From an uncultured Cytophagaceae bacterium (GTDB taxonomy: Bacteria; Bacteroidota; Bacteroidia; Cytophagales; Spirosomataceae): a stretch of 11,806 nt of DNA. A program made the translations under genes and the position numbers. This document shows positions 1 to 6,890 of the stretch, piece after piece. The DNA is taken from positions 1-11,806 of the forward strand of contig CAJCBY010000492.1 of assembly GCA_903960725.1 (NCBI GenBank), read 5' to 3'. The notes under the pieces are model-generated. The model was given only the letters and a program-made list of their open reading frames with translations. It had not been told where the DNA came from and ran no database searches. The first letter of the stretch is position 1; every line of letters begins with the position of its first letter.

Positions 1-2597
1 AAGCTTCCTACTAAAGCATTGTCTTGTGAACGCGTCACTTGACGTGATTGTAACCAAGATTTCTTCGCTTCGTCAATTTCTTTCTGAGTGAAACCTTCTT
101 TCAATACTTTCTCGATTTCCTCTTTGAACGCTGATTCAAGCTTAGCTAAGTTTTCAGGGGCATAGATTGCATAGCCGATGAATGCACCGCTTTGATCTAA
201 TGGACTCGCCACGAATTGAGAACCAACACCATAAGATAAACCATCTTTCTGGCGTATACGGTTCATTAAACGAGAGCTTAAGCCACTACCACCACCTAGC
301 ATATAGTTAGACAACTCTAATGCAGCATAGTTAGGATCGCTATCAGAAATTTTCAATGGTTGGTAAGCTAAGAAGAAGGCATTTGCTTTATCTGGTGTTT
401 CGATAGATATCGCTTTACCGCCTGTTTCCTTGAACTCATCTGCAACACGTTTGAATGGCTTTGGAGATTTCCAATTGCCAAATTCTGCCGCAATTAAATC
501 TTTCAATTCTTTCTCATCAAAATCACCTACCGCTGAGAACGTTGCATCTGACGCTCCGTAGAAGTTTTTATAGAAATTAACTGACTCCTCTAATTTTACC
601 GCTGCATAGTTAGCCGTTTGCTCTGCCATAGTAGGCTGGTAGCGAACATCTTTCTTATCATAGTGTCCAGCTCTTAATTGACCTAATGCCTCAGAACCTT
701 TGGCTTGTGGTTCACTTTTTTGACCTTCGATCGCTGTTAAATTCTCTTGCTTCAATTTTTCAAATTCAGCCGCAGGGAATACCGGTTGTTTTAAAGCCTC
801 AGCCACTAATTTCATCGCTGGGATTAAATTTTCACGTGTTGTTTCAATGGAAACGTTCGCTTGTGTTGCTCCGCCAGAAATACCTACACGTGCCTTCAAT
901 TTGTCTAATTCATCTTGGAATTGTTGACGTGTGTGTTTCGCAGTTCCTTTAGTTAACATATCAGCCGCTAAATCCGCTGCCGTAGCTGTTCCCATTAACG
1001 ATTTTACATCGCCAAAACGTAAGGTCATTCTAGCATATACTGAATTACCTCTTGTTTTCTTAGATAACAACGCTACTTGAACACCACCGATTTTCTCTGT
1101 CTTCGTGCGAGAATCAATGTTTGCTGGAGATGGATCAAAAGCTTCTCCTTGGCTTACTGCTGCCTTAGGTTTGAAGTCTTTTAAAACAGTTGCTACATCT
1201 TTTGCTTCAGGAATCTCCGCACGCTCAGGTTTCTCTGTAGGGTAGAAGGTACCAGTTGTTCTATTAGAAGATTTAAAGTAAGCAGCTGCCACACGTTGAA
1301 TATCAGCAGGGGTGATTTTCTCTAATTGGTTACGTGTGTGGAACAATAAACGCCAATCGCCTTGAGCGATGTACTCAGACATTCCAACACCCACACGTTG
1401 TGCGTTGTTTAATAACAATTCGATGTTCTTAATACCTTTCGTCTTAATACGATCCACCTCTTCTTTTGTTGGAGGAGTTTTGGCAAAATTCTCAATCGTC
1501 TCGACCATGATCTTCCGAACAGAATCCAACGATTTCTCTTTTAATACCTCAGCACCAAAATAAACTAAGCCTGGTTCCTTCAATTGGAAAGTCATCCCAA
1601 ATTGGCTACTCGCTTTCTTCGTATCTATCAATGCCTTGTACAGACGTCCTGATGGCGCATCAGTTAATAAATCAGTCATTACATCCACAGCTACATAATC
1701 TGGGTGTAAGCCTGAAGGAATGTGATAAGCCATTCCGATCACTTGAACATCACCTACACGACGAAGCGTTACTTCTCTTTCGCCATCTTGTGTCGGTTCA
1801 GCCGTGAATGTAGGCGTTAATACGCGCTCTGGACGTGGAATAACGCCAAATTTCTCATTCACTAACTTCAATGTTTTCATTGGGTCGAACTTACCAGCTA
1901 CTAATAATACGGCATTATCTGGTTGGTAGTATTTGCGGTAATACGCTTGTAAGTTTTCGATAGGCACTTTTTCGATGTCAGAACGAGCACCGATAGTAGA
2001 GTTACCATAGTTATGCCATAAGAAAGCAGTAGAAACGATACGCTCCATTAAAACACTTCCTGGATCGTTTTCGCCACGTTCGAATTCGTTACGAACTACG
2101 GTCATCTCCGTTTCTAATTCGCTTTTCGCGATACGTGAGTTGATCATACGATCTGCCTCCATATCTAAAGCCCAGTCTAAGTTCTCGTCTGTTGCTGCAA
2201 AAGTTTCGAAATAGTTAGTACGATCTAACCAAGTAGTACCATTGAATTGAGCACCGTGATCCGAGATCTCTTTCGCCACTTCTTTGTGTTTTTCTTTTGT
2301 ACCCTTGAACACCATGTGCTCTAATAGGTGGGACATTCCCGTTTCACCATAGCCCTCGTGGCGAGAACCTACTAAATAGGTGATATTTACGGTTACGGTT
2401 TGTTTAGATGGATCTGGAAATAATAAAACGCGTAAACCATTCGCTAGTTTATATTCCGTAATTCCCTCCGCTTCTGTTACCTTTTCGGGTATTGGAAGGC
2501 TAGCGGACGCCTTTTGTGTTGATGGAGTGGGTTTAGGTTGTGCTAATGCAGGTTGCAAGAGACAAAGCAGTAAACCCGAAAGAATAATTCTCTTCAT
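1..2597 (-). CDS. Secreted M16 family zinc metallopeptidase, two-domain (pitrilysin/insulinase type), C-terminus cut by window edge
   Basis: About 865 codons are open from the ATG at 2597 to the window edge with no stop. The N-terminus is a Sec signal peptide: KR, a hydrophobic stretch, then ALA-Q with likely cleavage after residue 19, so the protein acts in the periplasm or at the envelope. The zinc site of family M16 is complete: H90-L-L-E-H94 (inverted HxxEH; E93 catalytic) and E171, 77 residues after H94, as the third ligand. The second half lacks HxxEH but has the substrate-binding R782/Y789 pair, spaced like R824/Y831 of insulin-degrading enzyme, in a glycine-rich 'GGGSGLSSR' context. 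One chain thus carries both the catalytic and the inactive partner domain that other bacteria often encode separately. The family cuts peptides inside a closed chamber; the substrate here is unknown. Codons are strongly biased (CGT, AAC, TTC), suggesting good expression. It lies 79 bases downstream of the TPR gene and may be co-transcribed; no clear promoter was found in that gap. Perhaps 60-80 residues are missing. Confidence 0.93.
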   Translation of the reverse strand, partial: MKRIILSGLLLCLLQPALAQPKPTPSTQKASASLPIPEKVTEAEGITEYKLANGLRVLLFPDPSKQTVTVNITYLVGSRHEGYGETGMSHLLEHMVFKGTKEKHKEVAKEISDHGAQFNGTTWLDRTNYFETFAATDENLDWALDMEADRMINSRIAKSELETEMTVVRNEFERGENDPGSVLMERIVSTAFLWHNYGNSTIGARSDIEKVPIENLQAYYRKYYQPDNAVLLVAGKFDPMKTLKLVNEKFGVIPRPERVLTPTFTAEPTQDGEREVTLRRVGDVQVIGMAYHIPSGLHPDYVAVDVMTDLLTDAPSGRLYKALIDTKKASSQFGMTFQLKEPGLVYFGAEVLKEKSLDSVRKIMVETIENFAKTPPTKEEVDRIKTKGIKNIELLLNNAQRVGVGMSEYIAQGDWRLLFHTRNQLEKITPADIQRVAAAYFKSSNRTTGTFYPTEKPERAEIPEAKDVATVLKDFKPKAAVSQGEAFDPSPANIDSRTKTEKIGGVQVALLSKKTRGNSVYARMTLRFGDVKSLMGTATAADLAADMLTKGTAKHTRQQFQDELDKLKARVGISGGATQANVSIETTRENLIPAMKLVAEALKQPVFPAAEFEKLKQENLTAIEGQKSEPQAKGSEALGQLRAGHYDKKDVRYQPTMAEQTANYAAVKLEESVNFYKNFYGASDATFSAVGDFDEKELKDLIAAEFGNWKSPKPFKRVADEFKETGGKAISIETPDKANAFFLAYQPLKISDSDPNYAALELSNYMLGGGSGLSSRLMNRIRQKDGLSYGVGSQFVASPLDQSGAFIGYAIYAPENLAKLESAFKEEIEKVLKEGFTQKEIDEAKKSWLQSRQVTRSQDNALVGS

Positions 2598-2676
2598 AGG
2601 GAGTATTTAGTTTTTAAGAATAGAAAATTAAAAATTATTTGATTGTGATAAGCTGATAAAATGATGAACGGTAAAA

Positions 2677-4080
2677 TTATTTCTTGTATTGTTGAATTAA
2701 CTTGTAAATCGCTTTTTGTGTTTCCATGTTTGGAAAATATTCGAAAATAATTTCATGCTTGTCATAATCCAATAGTAGGCCTGACTCTAAAAAGTGAAAG
2801 GCTTCTTTGAATTGACCTGCTTTGATTAAAAAGATGGCTGCACGGTAGTATAAGTCTGCTTCCTCGGGCAATTCATCAATGGCGGAAAGCATAATTTCTG
2901 CACATTTCTCGAAATCATTTAAGTCATAGTGTAATTGTGCCCATTTGACCCAAGTAGGAGCGAAAAAGGAATCAAGGTCCACAGATTTAGCATATGCCTC
3001 ATCCGCAGAGACAGGATTGCCTAGATACGCTTCTACATCGGCTAATCCTGTCCAATAAAGTGGATTGATTTCGTTTAATTTTAAGGCTTTTTTGAGAAAA
3101 TGCAGCGCTTCAAACCATTTATCCATTTCAGTAAGGCACACGGCTAAGCCATAATAACCTTCATCCCAAAGTGAATCCACCTTAATCGCGTCCTTGTAAT
3201 TTTGTAAAGCCTCTTCGAATTTACGTTGGCGCTCAAGTGAGGCGCCTAAACAACAGTATAATTCAGGATTTGGATCATCGTATTTAAGGCAAAGTCGGTA
3301 CGATTCCTCCGCTTTTACATACTCTTGAATGTTCATGTAGGTATTCCCTAAATTGAACAAGGAAGAACCGAAAGTGGGTTCTATTGCCAAAGAATACTCA
3401 TACGCATCGATTGCTTTCTCAAACTGCTTCAGTTTGGAATAGGCTATGCCTAAATTGTACCATGCGGTGAAAGAAAAGGGATCAGCATCGATGAATTGTT
3501 TGTAATAGGGGATACTTTCCTCGATTTTACCTATCTCGTCTAAGCAATTAGCTAATTCGACGAGGGCATTTTCGTTTTCTGAATTTAACTCCAAACACTT
3601 CTTTAGCATATCCACTGCCTCACGAGGTTTTCCCCAGGCTTGGTAGCTTAAACCTATTCGGAAATAGACTTCGTCTTTCTCTTCCGTACGATCTAGTGAC
3701 GCTAAAAATAGTTGGATAGATTCTTCGTGTTGGCCCATTTGGCTTAATAAATAGCCTTTAACCAGGGTTAATTCGATGTCATTTGGGAATAAGAGAATGG
3801 AATTTTCAATTAGTTCCATGGCCTCCTCGGGCTTTTGCATTTCCCCTAAAATTTGGGCCTTCAGGGTAATTAACTCCAGCGAATAGTTGAAATGACTGAG
3901 TCCTAAATTAACAGCCTCTAAAGCTTGGTCAAAACGCGATTGAACAAAGTAGTGTTCAGCGATTTGTTCCAAAGTCTCTGCATCGAAAAACGCGTTTTCT
4001 TGCTGATTCAACATGTTCTCGTACCGTTGAACGGAAGATTGAATATCTTCTTTATTCTCGTCGAATTCCGGATCTAGCAT
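2677..4080 (-). CDS. Tetratricopeptide repeat protein, twelve contiguous TPR units
   Basis: The protein has 467 residues with no signal peptide or membrane segment, so it is predicted to be cytoplasmic. After an acidic 34-residue N-terminal region, residues 35-442 divide exactly into twelve 34-residue units with no insertion or deletion. Most show the TPR pattern (a W/L-type residue at position 4, G/A at 8, Y/L at 11, A/S at 20, F/Y/L at 24, A/S at 27, often P at 32), for example 'TAWYNLGIAYSKLKQFEKAI' in unit 6. A 25-residue tail with aromatic and basic residues follows. TPR arrays form a right-handed superhelix that binds peptides or partner proteins. No catalytic domain is fused, so the role is probably scaffold or adaptor, and the partner cannot be read from sequence. 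The start at 4080 is taken as the longest in-frame ATG; Met23 is a less likely alternative. It is divergent from the Ppx/GppA gene and upstream of the M16 peptidase on the same strand. Confidence 0.9.
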   Translation of the reverse strand: MLDPEFDENKEDIQSSVQRYENMLNQQENAFFDAETLEQIAEHYFVQSRFDQALEAVNLGLSHFNYSLELITLKAQILGEMQKPEEAMELIENSILLFPNDIELTLVKGYLLSQMGQHEESIQLFLASLDRTEEKDEVYFRIGLSYQAWGKPREAVDMLKKCLELNSENENALVELANCLDEIGKIEESIPYYKQFIDADPFSFTAWYNLGIAYSKLKQFEKAIDAYEYSLAIEPTFGSSLFNLGNTYMNIQEYVKAEESYRLCLKYDDPNPELYCCLGASLERQRKFEEALQNYKDAIKVDSLWDEGYYGLAVCLTEMDKWFEALHFLKKALKLNEINPLYWTGLADVEAYLGNPVSADEAYAKSVDLDSFFAPTWVKWAQLHYDLNDFEKCAEIMLSAIDELPEEADLYYRAAIFLIKAGQFKEAFHFLESGLLLDYDKHEIIFEYFPNMETQKAIYKLIQQYKK

Positions 4081-4099
4081 TTTTTAGGATACATTTTTA

Positions 4100-4107
4100 C
4101 TAAAATA
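4100..4107 (-). promoter_or_regulatory. Possible -7 element for the TPR gene
   Basis: On the minus strand these bases read TATTTTAG, one mismatch from the Bacteroidota -7 consensus TAnnTTTG, 19 bases before the TPR start codon. No well-placed TTG at -33 was found, and the region is very AT-rich, so a chance match is plausible. Confidence 0.28.
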
Positions 4108-4142
4108 AAGAATATTATTTATTCTTAAACGCCTTTTCGCCT

Positions 4143-4150
4143 TATTTTTG
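4143..4150 (+). promoter_or_regulatory. Probable -7 element for the Ppx/GppA gene
   Basis: TATTTTTG matches the Bacteroidota -7 consensus TAnnTTTG exactly and ends 16 bases before the ATG at 4167. This would give a leader of about 10-12 nt with no Shine-Dalgarno sequence. The -33 TTG is not evident (ATT near 4121). The element sits in the 86-base gap shared with the divergent TPR gene. Confidence 0.5.
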
Positions 4151-4166
4151 TCTCAAACAACTCATA

Positions 4167-5087
4167 ATGTCAAAAATCTGCGCCATTGCGGACCTCGGTA
4201 CCAATACGTTTCAATTATTAATTTCCCCTCTTGCTGAATTTCGAGTGGAGCAACAGCTGCAAAGACCCGTCGGATTAGGCAAGGGAGCGATGGAAGAGGT
4301 CGCTTTACAAGAGGATGCGATGGATCGTGCGTTAGCTTGTTTGTCAGAATTCAAGCAGGTTTTTCTGGCTAAAGGAGGCGATCTGGAAAATTTCTATGCT
4401 ATTGGCACGAGTATACTTCGTCGAGCCTCGAATGCTGACGTTTTTATTCATCGGGTTTATCAGGAATTGGGTATCCAAATCCTGGTCATCGATGGTATTC
4501 AAGAAGCAGAATATATCTATGAGGGTATACGAAATTCCTTGCCAGAACGTTGGGGGAAAACGAGTTTAGTGATGGATATTGGTGGTGGGAGTGTGGAGTT
4601 TATTTTGTTTAAAGGGCCTGACGTGCTTTATCGCGTGAGTTTGGAACTGGGTGGATTGCGATTAAAGTCACTTTTTTCAGAAGGTAATGAGTTTAATCTT
4701 TCAATTGTAGAAGATTTAGATGCATATGTTTCGAATGAAATGAAACCACTTTTAGAAGCTTGTCGCGAGGCAAAACCAGTTGTTTTAGTTGGAGCGGCTG
4801 GAGCTTTTGAAACGATTTTAGATTTAGAGAATAGACCTGGAGTAACTCCTGCCTCGTGTGAGATTAATTTGAAAACGTTTTTACAGCACAAGACAAATTT
4901 AGATGCCATGCATTATGAAGAGCGGGTGGGCTATCCGGGAATGAAAGCTTTTAGAGCGAGTATTTTCCCTTATGCCACTTTTTTAGTGGAGAAAGTACTT
5001 CGGGAGTTGGCGATAAAAGAGCTTTGGTTTTCGTCGTATAGTTTAAAGGAAGGCTTTTGGTTTACTGAACTCCAAAATCAATCTTGA
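4167..5087 (+). CDS. Ppx/GppA family phosphatase (exopolyphosphatase or pppGpp phosphohydrolase), short form
   Basis: This 306-residue protein belongs to the ASKHA superfamily and hydrolyses polyphosphate or pppGpp; which one cannot be decided from sequence. Visible motifs are the phosphate-1 loop DLGTNT (residues 9-14), 'AIGTSILRRASNA' (78-90), the catalytic glutamate E113 in 'GIQEAEYIYEG' (aligning with E121 of E. coli Ppx), the phosphate-2 loop MDIGGGS (136-142), 'ELGGLRL' (160-166) and an adenosine-motif-like 'VLVGAAGAFE' (206-215). It stops after the two actin-like domains and lacks the C-terminal HD-type region of the roughly 500-residue E. coli Ppx and GppA, as do many short Bacteroidota homologues. 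It is soluble and cytoplasmic. It is divergent from the TPR gene, and the exbB-like gene begins 63 bases after its stop, so read-through is possible. Confidence 0.9.
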   Translation: MSKICAIADLGTNTFQLLISPLAEFRVEQQLQRPVGLGKGAMEEVALQEDAMDRALACLSEFKQVFLAKGGDLENFYAIGTSILRRASNADVFIHRVYQELGIQILVIDGIQEAEYIYEGIRNSLPERWGKTSLVMDIGGGSVEFILFKGPDVLYRVSLELGGLRLKSLFSEGNEFNLSIVEDLDAYVSNEMKPLLEACREAKPVVLVGAAGAFETILDLENRPGVTPASCEINLKTFLQHKTNLDAMHYEERVGYPGMKAFRASIFPYATFLVEKVLRELAIKELWFSSYSLKEGFWFTELQNQS

Positions 5088-5150
5088 CGACCGTAGAATT
5101 TGAAAAAAAAATTGTAAACTTGTAGTTAATAAGATTAATCAAATCATCCT

Positions 5151-5900
5151 ATGGCTTTTTCGCTAGCAACTATTTTACTTCAGGCGGGTACCGTAACCGT
5201 CGATTCTACTGCAGCTATTGCAGATTCCATCGTTAATTCAGCTCCTGTTCAAGAAGCTACGAAAGTAGTGGTGGAGGAGTTTTCTGTTTTGGACTTATTA
5301 GGAAAAGGGGGATATGTCATGTATCCTATAGGTTTCTTGTTTGCAGCAGCCGTATTCTTGTTTGTAGAGCGTTATTTGTATATCCGCAAGACAGCAAAAT
5401 TAGATGAAGATTTCTTACACAAAATTCAGGATATGTTGCAAGCAGGTAACGTACAAGGTGCGATTAATTTCTGCAAATCCACATCTTTCCCGATTGCAAA
5501 GCTTTTAGAAAAAGGATTATCTCGTTTAGGTTCTCCCATCCGTGATATTGAGGCAGCGATTGAGAATAAGGCCAAAGTAGAGATCTACAATATGGAGAAG
5601 AATTTAGGTATTCTGAGTGCTATCGCTCGGATAGCTCCTATGTTTGGATTCTTAGGTACCGTGACGGGTATGATTCGTACATTCCACAACATCTCAATCT
5701 CCAATAAAATTGATATTTCAACGATTGCAGGAGGTATTTATGAGAAAATGGTGACATCTGCATCAGGATTGATCGTAGGTATCATTGCTTATGTATTGTA
5801 TACTTTATTGACAACTATGATTGATCGCACGATTAATAAAATGGAAATTACTGCGATTGATTTCTTAGATATTCTTCACAAACCAGCGTCTAAAGCCTAA
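5151..5900 (+). CDS. exbB: MotA/TolQ/ExbB family proton channel subunit
   Basis: This 249-residue inner-membrane protein is the stator-like proton channel subunit that, with ExbD/TolR, uses the proton motive force to energise TonB- or Tol-type envelope machines. An unusual roughly 45-residue hydrophilic N-terminal extension precedes TM1 (about 56-73). A cytoplasmic domain follows (about 75-150), then TM2 with the family signature 'IAPMFGFLGTVTGMIRTF' (161-178) and TM3 (about 203-224) in 'GIYEKMVTSASGLIVGIIAY'. The first residues are hydrophobic but carry no N-terminal charge, so a cleaved signal peptide is uncertain. The gene is 4 bases upstream of exbD, so the two are co-expressed. The 63-base gap before it holds TAAACTTG (5115-5122), one mismatch from TAnnTTTG and without a properly spaced TTG, so the promoter is unresolved. 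ExbB and TolQ cannot be told apart here; the symbol is used in the broad family sense. Confidence 0.9.
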   Translation: MAFSLATILLQAGTVTVDSTAAIADSIVNSAPVQEATKVVVEEFSVLDLLGKGGYVMYPIGFLFAAAVFLFVERYLYIRKTAKLDEDFLHKIQDMLQAGNVQGAINFCKSTSFPIAKLLEKGLSRLGSPIRDIEAAIENKAKVEIYNMEKNLGILSAIARIAPMFGFLGTVTGMIRTFHNISISNKIDISTIAGGIYEKMVTSASGLIVGIIAYVLYTLLTTMIDRTINKMEITAIDFLDILHKPASKA

Positions 5901-5904
5901 TTCG

Positions 5905-6306
5905 ATGAATTTCAGAAAAAGAGCCAGAGAAGCATCGGAAGTAGAAACAGGAGCCCTAGCGGACATCCTATTCTTTCTATTGATGTTTTTTTTAATGATT
6001 TCGACGCTAGCTTCACCGGATGCGATTAAATTGCTTTTACCGGAGACAGCTAAACCAATGCCTACACCTGCCAATGAGGTCATTCGTTTGACGGTGGACG
6101 AGAAGCTAAATTATTACATTGATGATCGTTTAGTGGATGTGGCTAATCTAGAAGCTGAATTGACGAAAGAAGCGACTTCTAAAAAGGCAGTTACTTTAGT
6201 GGTCCGAATGGATCGCAACCAGACGGTACAAGAATTAACCAATATCTATGACCTAGCGGCTAAATTAAAGCTTGCGATGGTGATGGCCGCGGAAAAGAAA
6301 AAATAG
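5905..6306 (+). CDS. exbD: ExbD/TolR family biopolymer transport protein
   Basis: This 133-residue protein has a short basic cytoplasmic N-terminus, a single membrane helix (about 17-36) and a periplasmic domain (about 37-133) ending in AAEKKK. The helix contains the essential proton-carrying aspartate D20 in 'GALADILFFLLMFFL', equivalent to D25 of E. coli ExbD. The length matches the family (about 130-145). It forms the proton channel with the ExbB-like protein encoded 4 bases upstream, and transmits force to a periplasm-spanning partner. Such clusters in Bacteroidota often carry a second exbD and tonB; neither is present here. The next gene, a DUF421 protein, starts 6 bases later. Confidence 0.91.
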   Translation: MNFRKRAREASEVETGALADILFFLLMFFLMISTLASPDAIKLLLPETAKPMPTPANEVIRLTVDEKLNYYIDDRLVDVANLEAELTKEATSKKAVTLVVRMDRNQTVQELTNIYDLAAKLKLAMVMAAEKKK

Positions 6307-6312
6307 AATTTT

Positions 6313-6825
6313 ATGGAAGGCTATGTGATCATCGCCCTCAAATCAATAGCCGTTTACGTGTTTATCGTAGCGGCTATTCGTGTTTTTGGGAAGAAAGAGT
6401 TTGCGCAATTGTCCGTAGTGGATGTGGTATTCATTTTGTTGATATCTAATTCTGTGCAGACGGCGATGGTGGGAAACGACACGAGTTTGACTGGCGGTTT
6501 AGTGGCAGCTTTGGCCTTATTTGCCATGAACTTTCTATTTAAGCGTATTTCCTTAGGTAGTGAATCCATCAGTAAGGTGATAGAAGGAGAGCCCGTTCTA
6601 TTGATTTATAATGGGGAAGTTCGCCCTAATGCCTTGAAAGAAGCATCCATTTCATTAGAGCAATTAAAGGCAGTAGTGAGGGAACATGGGGTGGAAGAGA
6701 TTAGTGATGTTAATCTAGCTATCTTCGAAGTAGATGGAAATATTTCCGTATTAAGTGATAATTATCGGAGTTTGACCAAAAGAAAACGAAAAGGGCACCG
6801 CATTCTTGGGCAAAATATGGCCTAA
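6313..6825 (+). CDS. DUF421 (YetF/YcaP-like) membrane protein
   Basis: This 170-residue protein has three predicted N-terminal membrane helices (about 4-22, 35-52, 58-77) and a soluble C-terminal domain (about 85-150) with a basic tail (TKRKRK). The DUF421 hallmarks are visible: 'RVFGKKEFAQLSVVD' (23-37), followed by ISNSVQTAM (44-52), where the family has a GS/NS-type turn, and 'EGEPVLLIYNGEV' (91-103) opening the C-terminal domain. The family's function is poorly known; Bacillus YetF-type proteins are linked to spore membranes and other members to the cell envelope, but no reaction is established. The position 6 bases after exbD suggests co-transcription with the proton channel genes. A functional link is inference only. 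The thrA promoter begins inside its 3' end. Confidence 0.85.
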   Translation: MEGYVIIALKSIAVYVFIVAAIRVFGKKEFAQLSVVDVVFILLISNSVQTAMVGNDTSLTGGLVAALALFAMNFLFKRISLGSESISKVIEGEPVLLIYNGEVRPNALKEASISLEQLKAVVREHGVEEISDVNLAIFEVDGNISVLSDNYRSLTKRKRKGHRILGQNMA

Positions 6826-6838
6826 AATCGTATATTTG
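6806..6838 (+). promoter_or_regulatory. Probable promoter of the thrA-thrB operon
   Basis: TATATTTG at 6831-6838 matches the Bacteroidota -7 element TAnnTTTG exactly. A TTG at 6806-6808 lies 22 bases upstream, close to the usual 19-21. The -33 part is inside the last codons of the DUF421 gene. Transcription would start near 6842, leaving a leader of about 49 nt. Confidence 0.6.
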
Positions 6839-6845
6839 TCCTATA

Positions 6846-6869
6846 TCTCAGCTGTTTGTAGAGTTGAGA
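6846..6869 (+). promoter_or_regulatory. Hairpin in the thrA leader
   Basis: TCTCAGCT (6846-6853) pairs with AGTTGAGA (6862-6869) over eight positions, one of them a G·U, with an 8-nt loop. It would lie almost at the 5' end of the thrA transcript predicted from the promoter just upstream. A T-rich but interrupted stretch follows (6871-6883), so it is not a convincing intrinsic terminator. The leader contains no ATG, hence no thrL-like leader peptide. It may affect mRNA stability or regulation, or be chance. Confidence 0.35.
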
Positions 6870-6890
6870 ATCATTTTGTTTTCTTAATTA

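Noticed and set aside
1..6. AAGCTT (HindIII site) exactly at the window start, suggesting a cloned fragment end
   Set aside because: The reading frame of the M16 gene runs naturally into it and other AAGCTT sites occur in the window; there is no other sign of vector or joining.
686..2610. Plus-strand open frames at 686-952, 1369-1563 and 2380-2610
   Set aside because: They lie antisense to the M16 peptidase frame, have no recognisable domain, and look like shadows of it.
2598..2676. Promoter or terminator between the TPR gene and the M16 peptidase
   Set aside because: Only one-mismatch -7 matches occur (for example TAATTTTC on the minus strand at 2630-2623) with no TTG at the right distance, and no hairpin with a T-run; in AT-rich DNA these are expected by chance.
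5088..5150. exbB promoter at TAAACTTG (5115-5122) with TTG at 5100-5102
   Set aside because: The -7 match has one mismatch and the gap to TTG is only 12 bases, too short for this promoter type; left unresolved.
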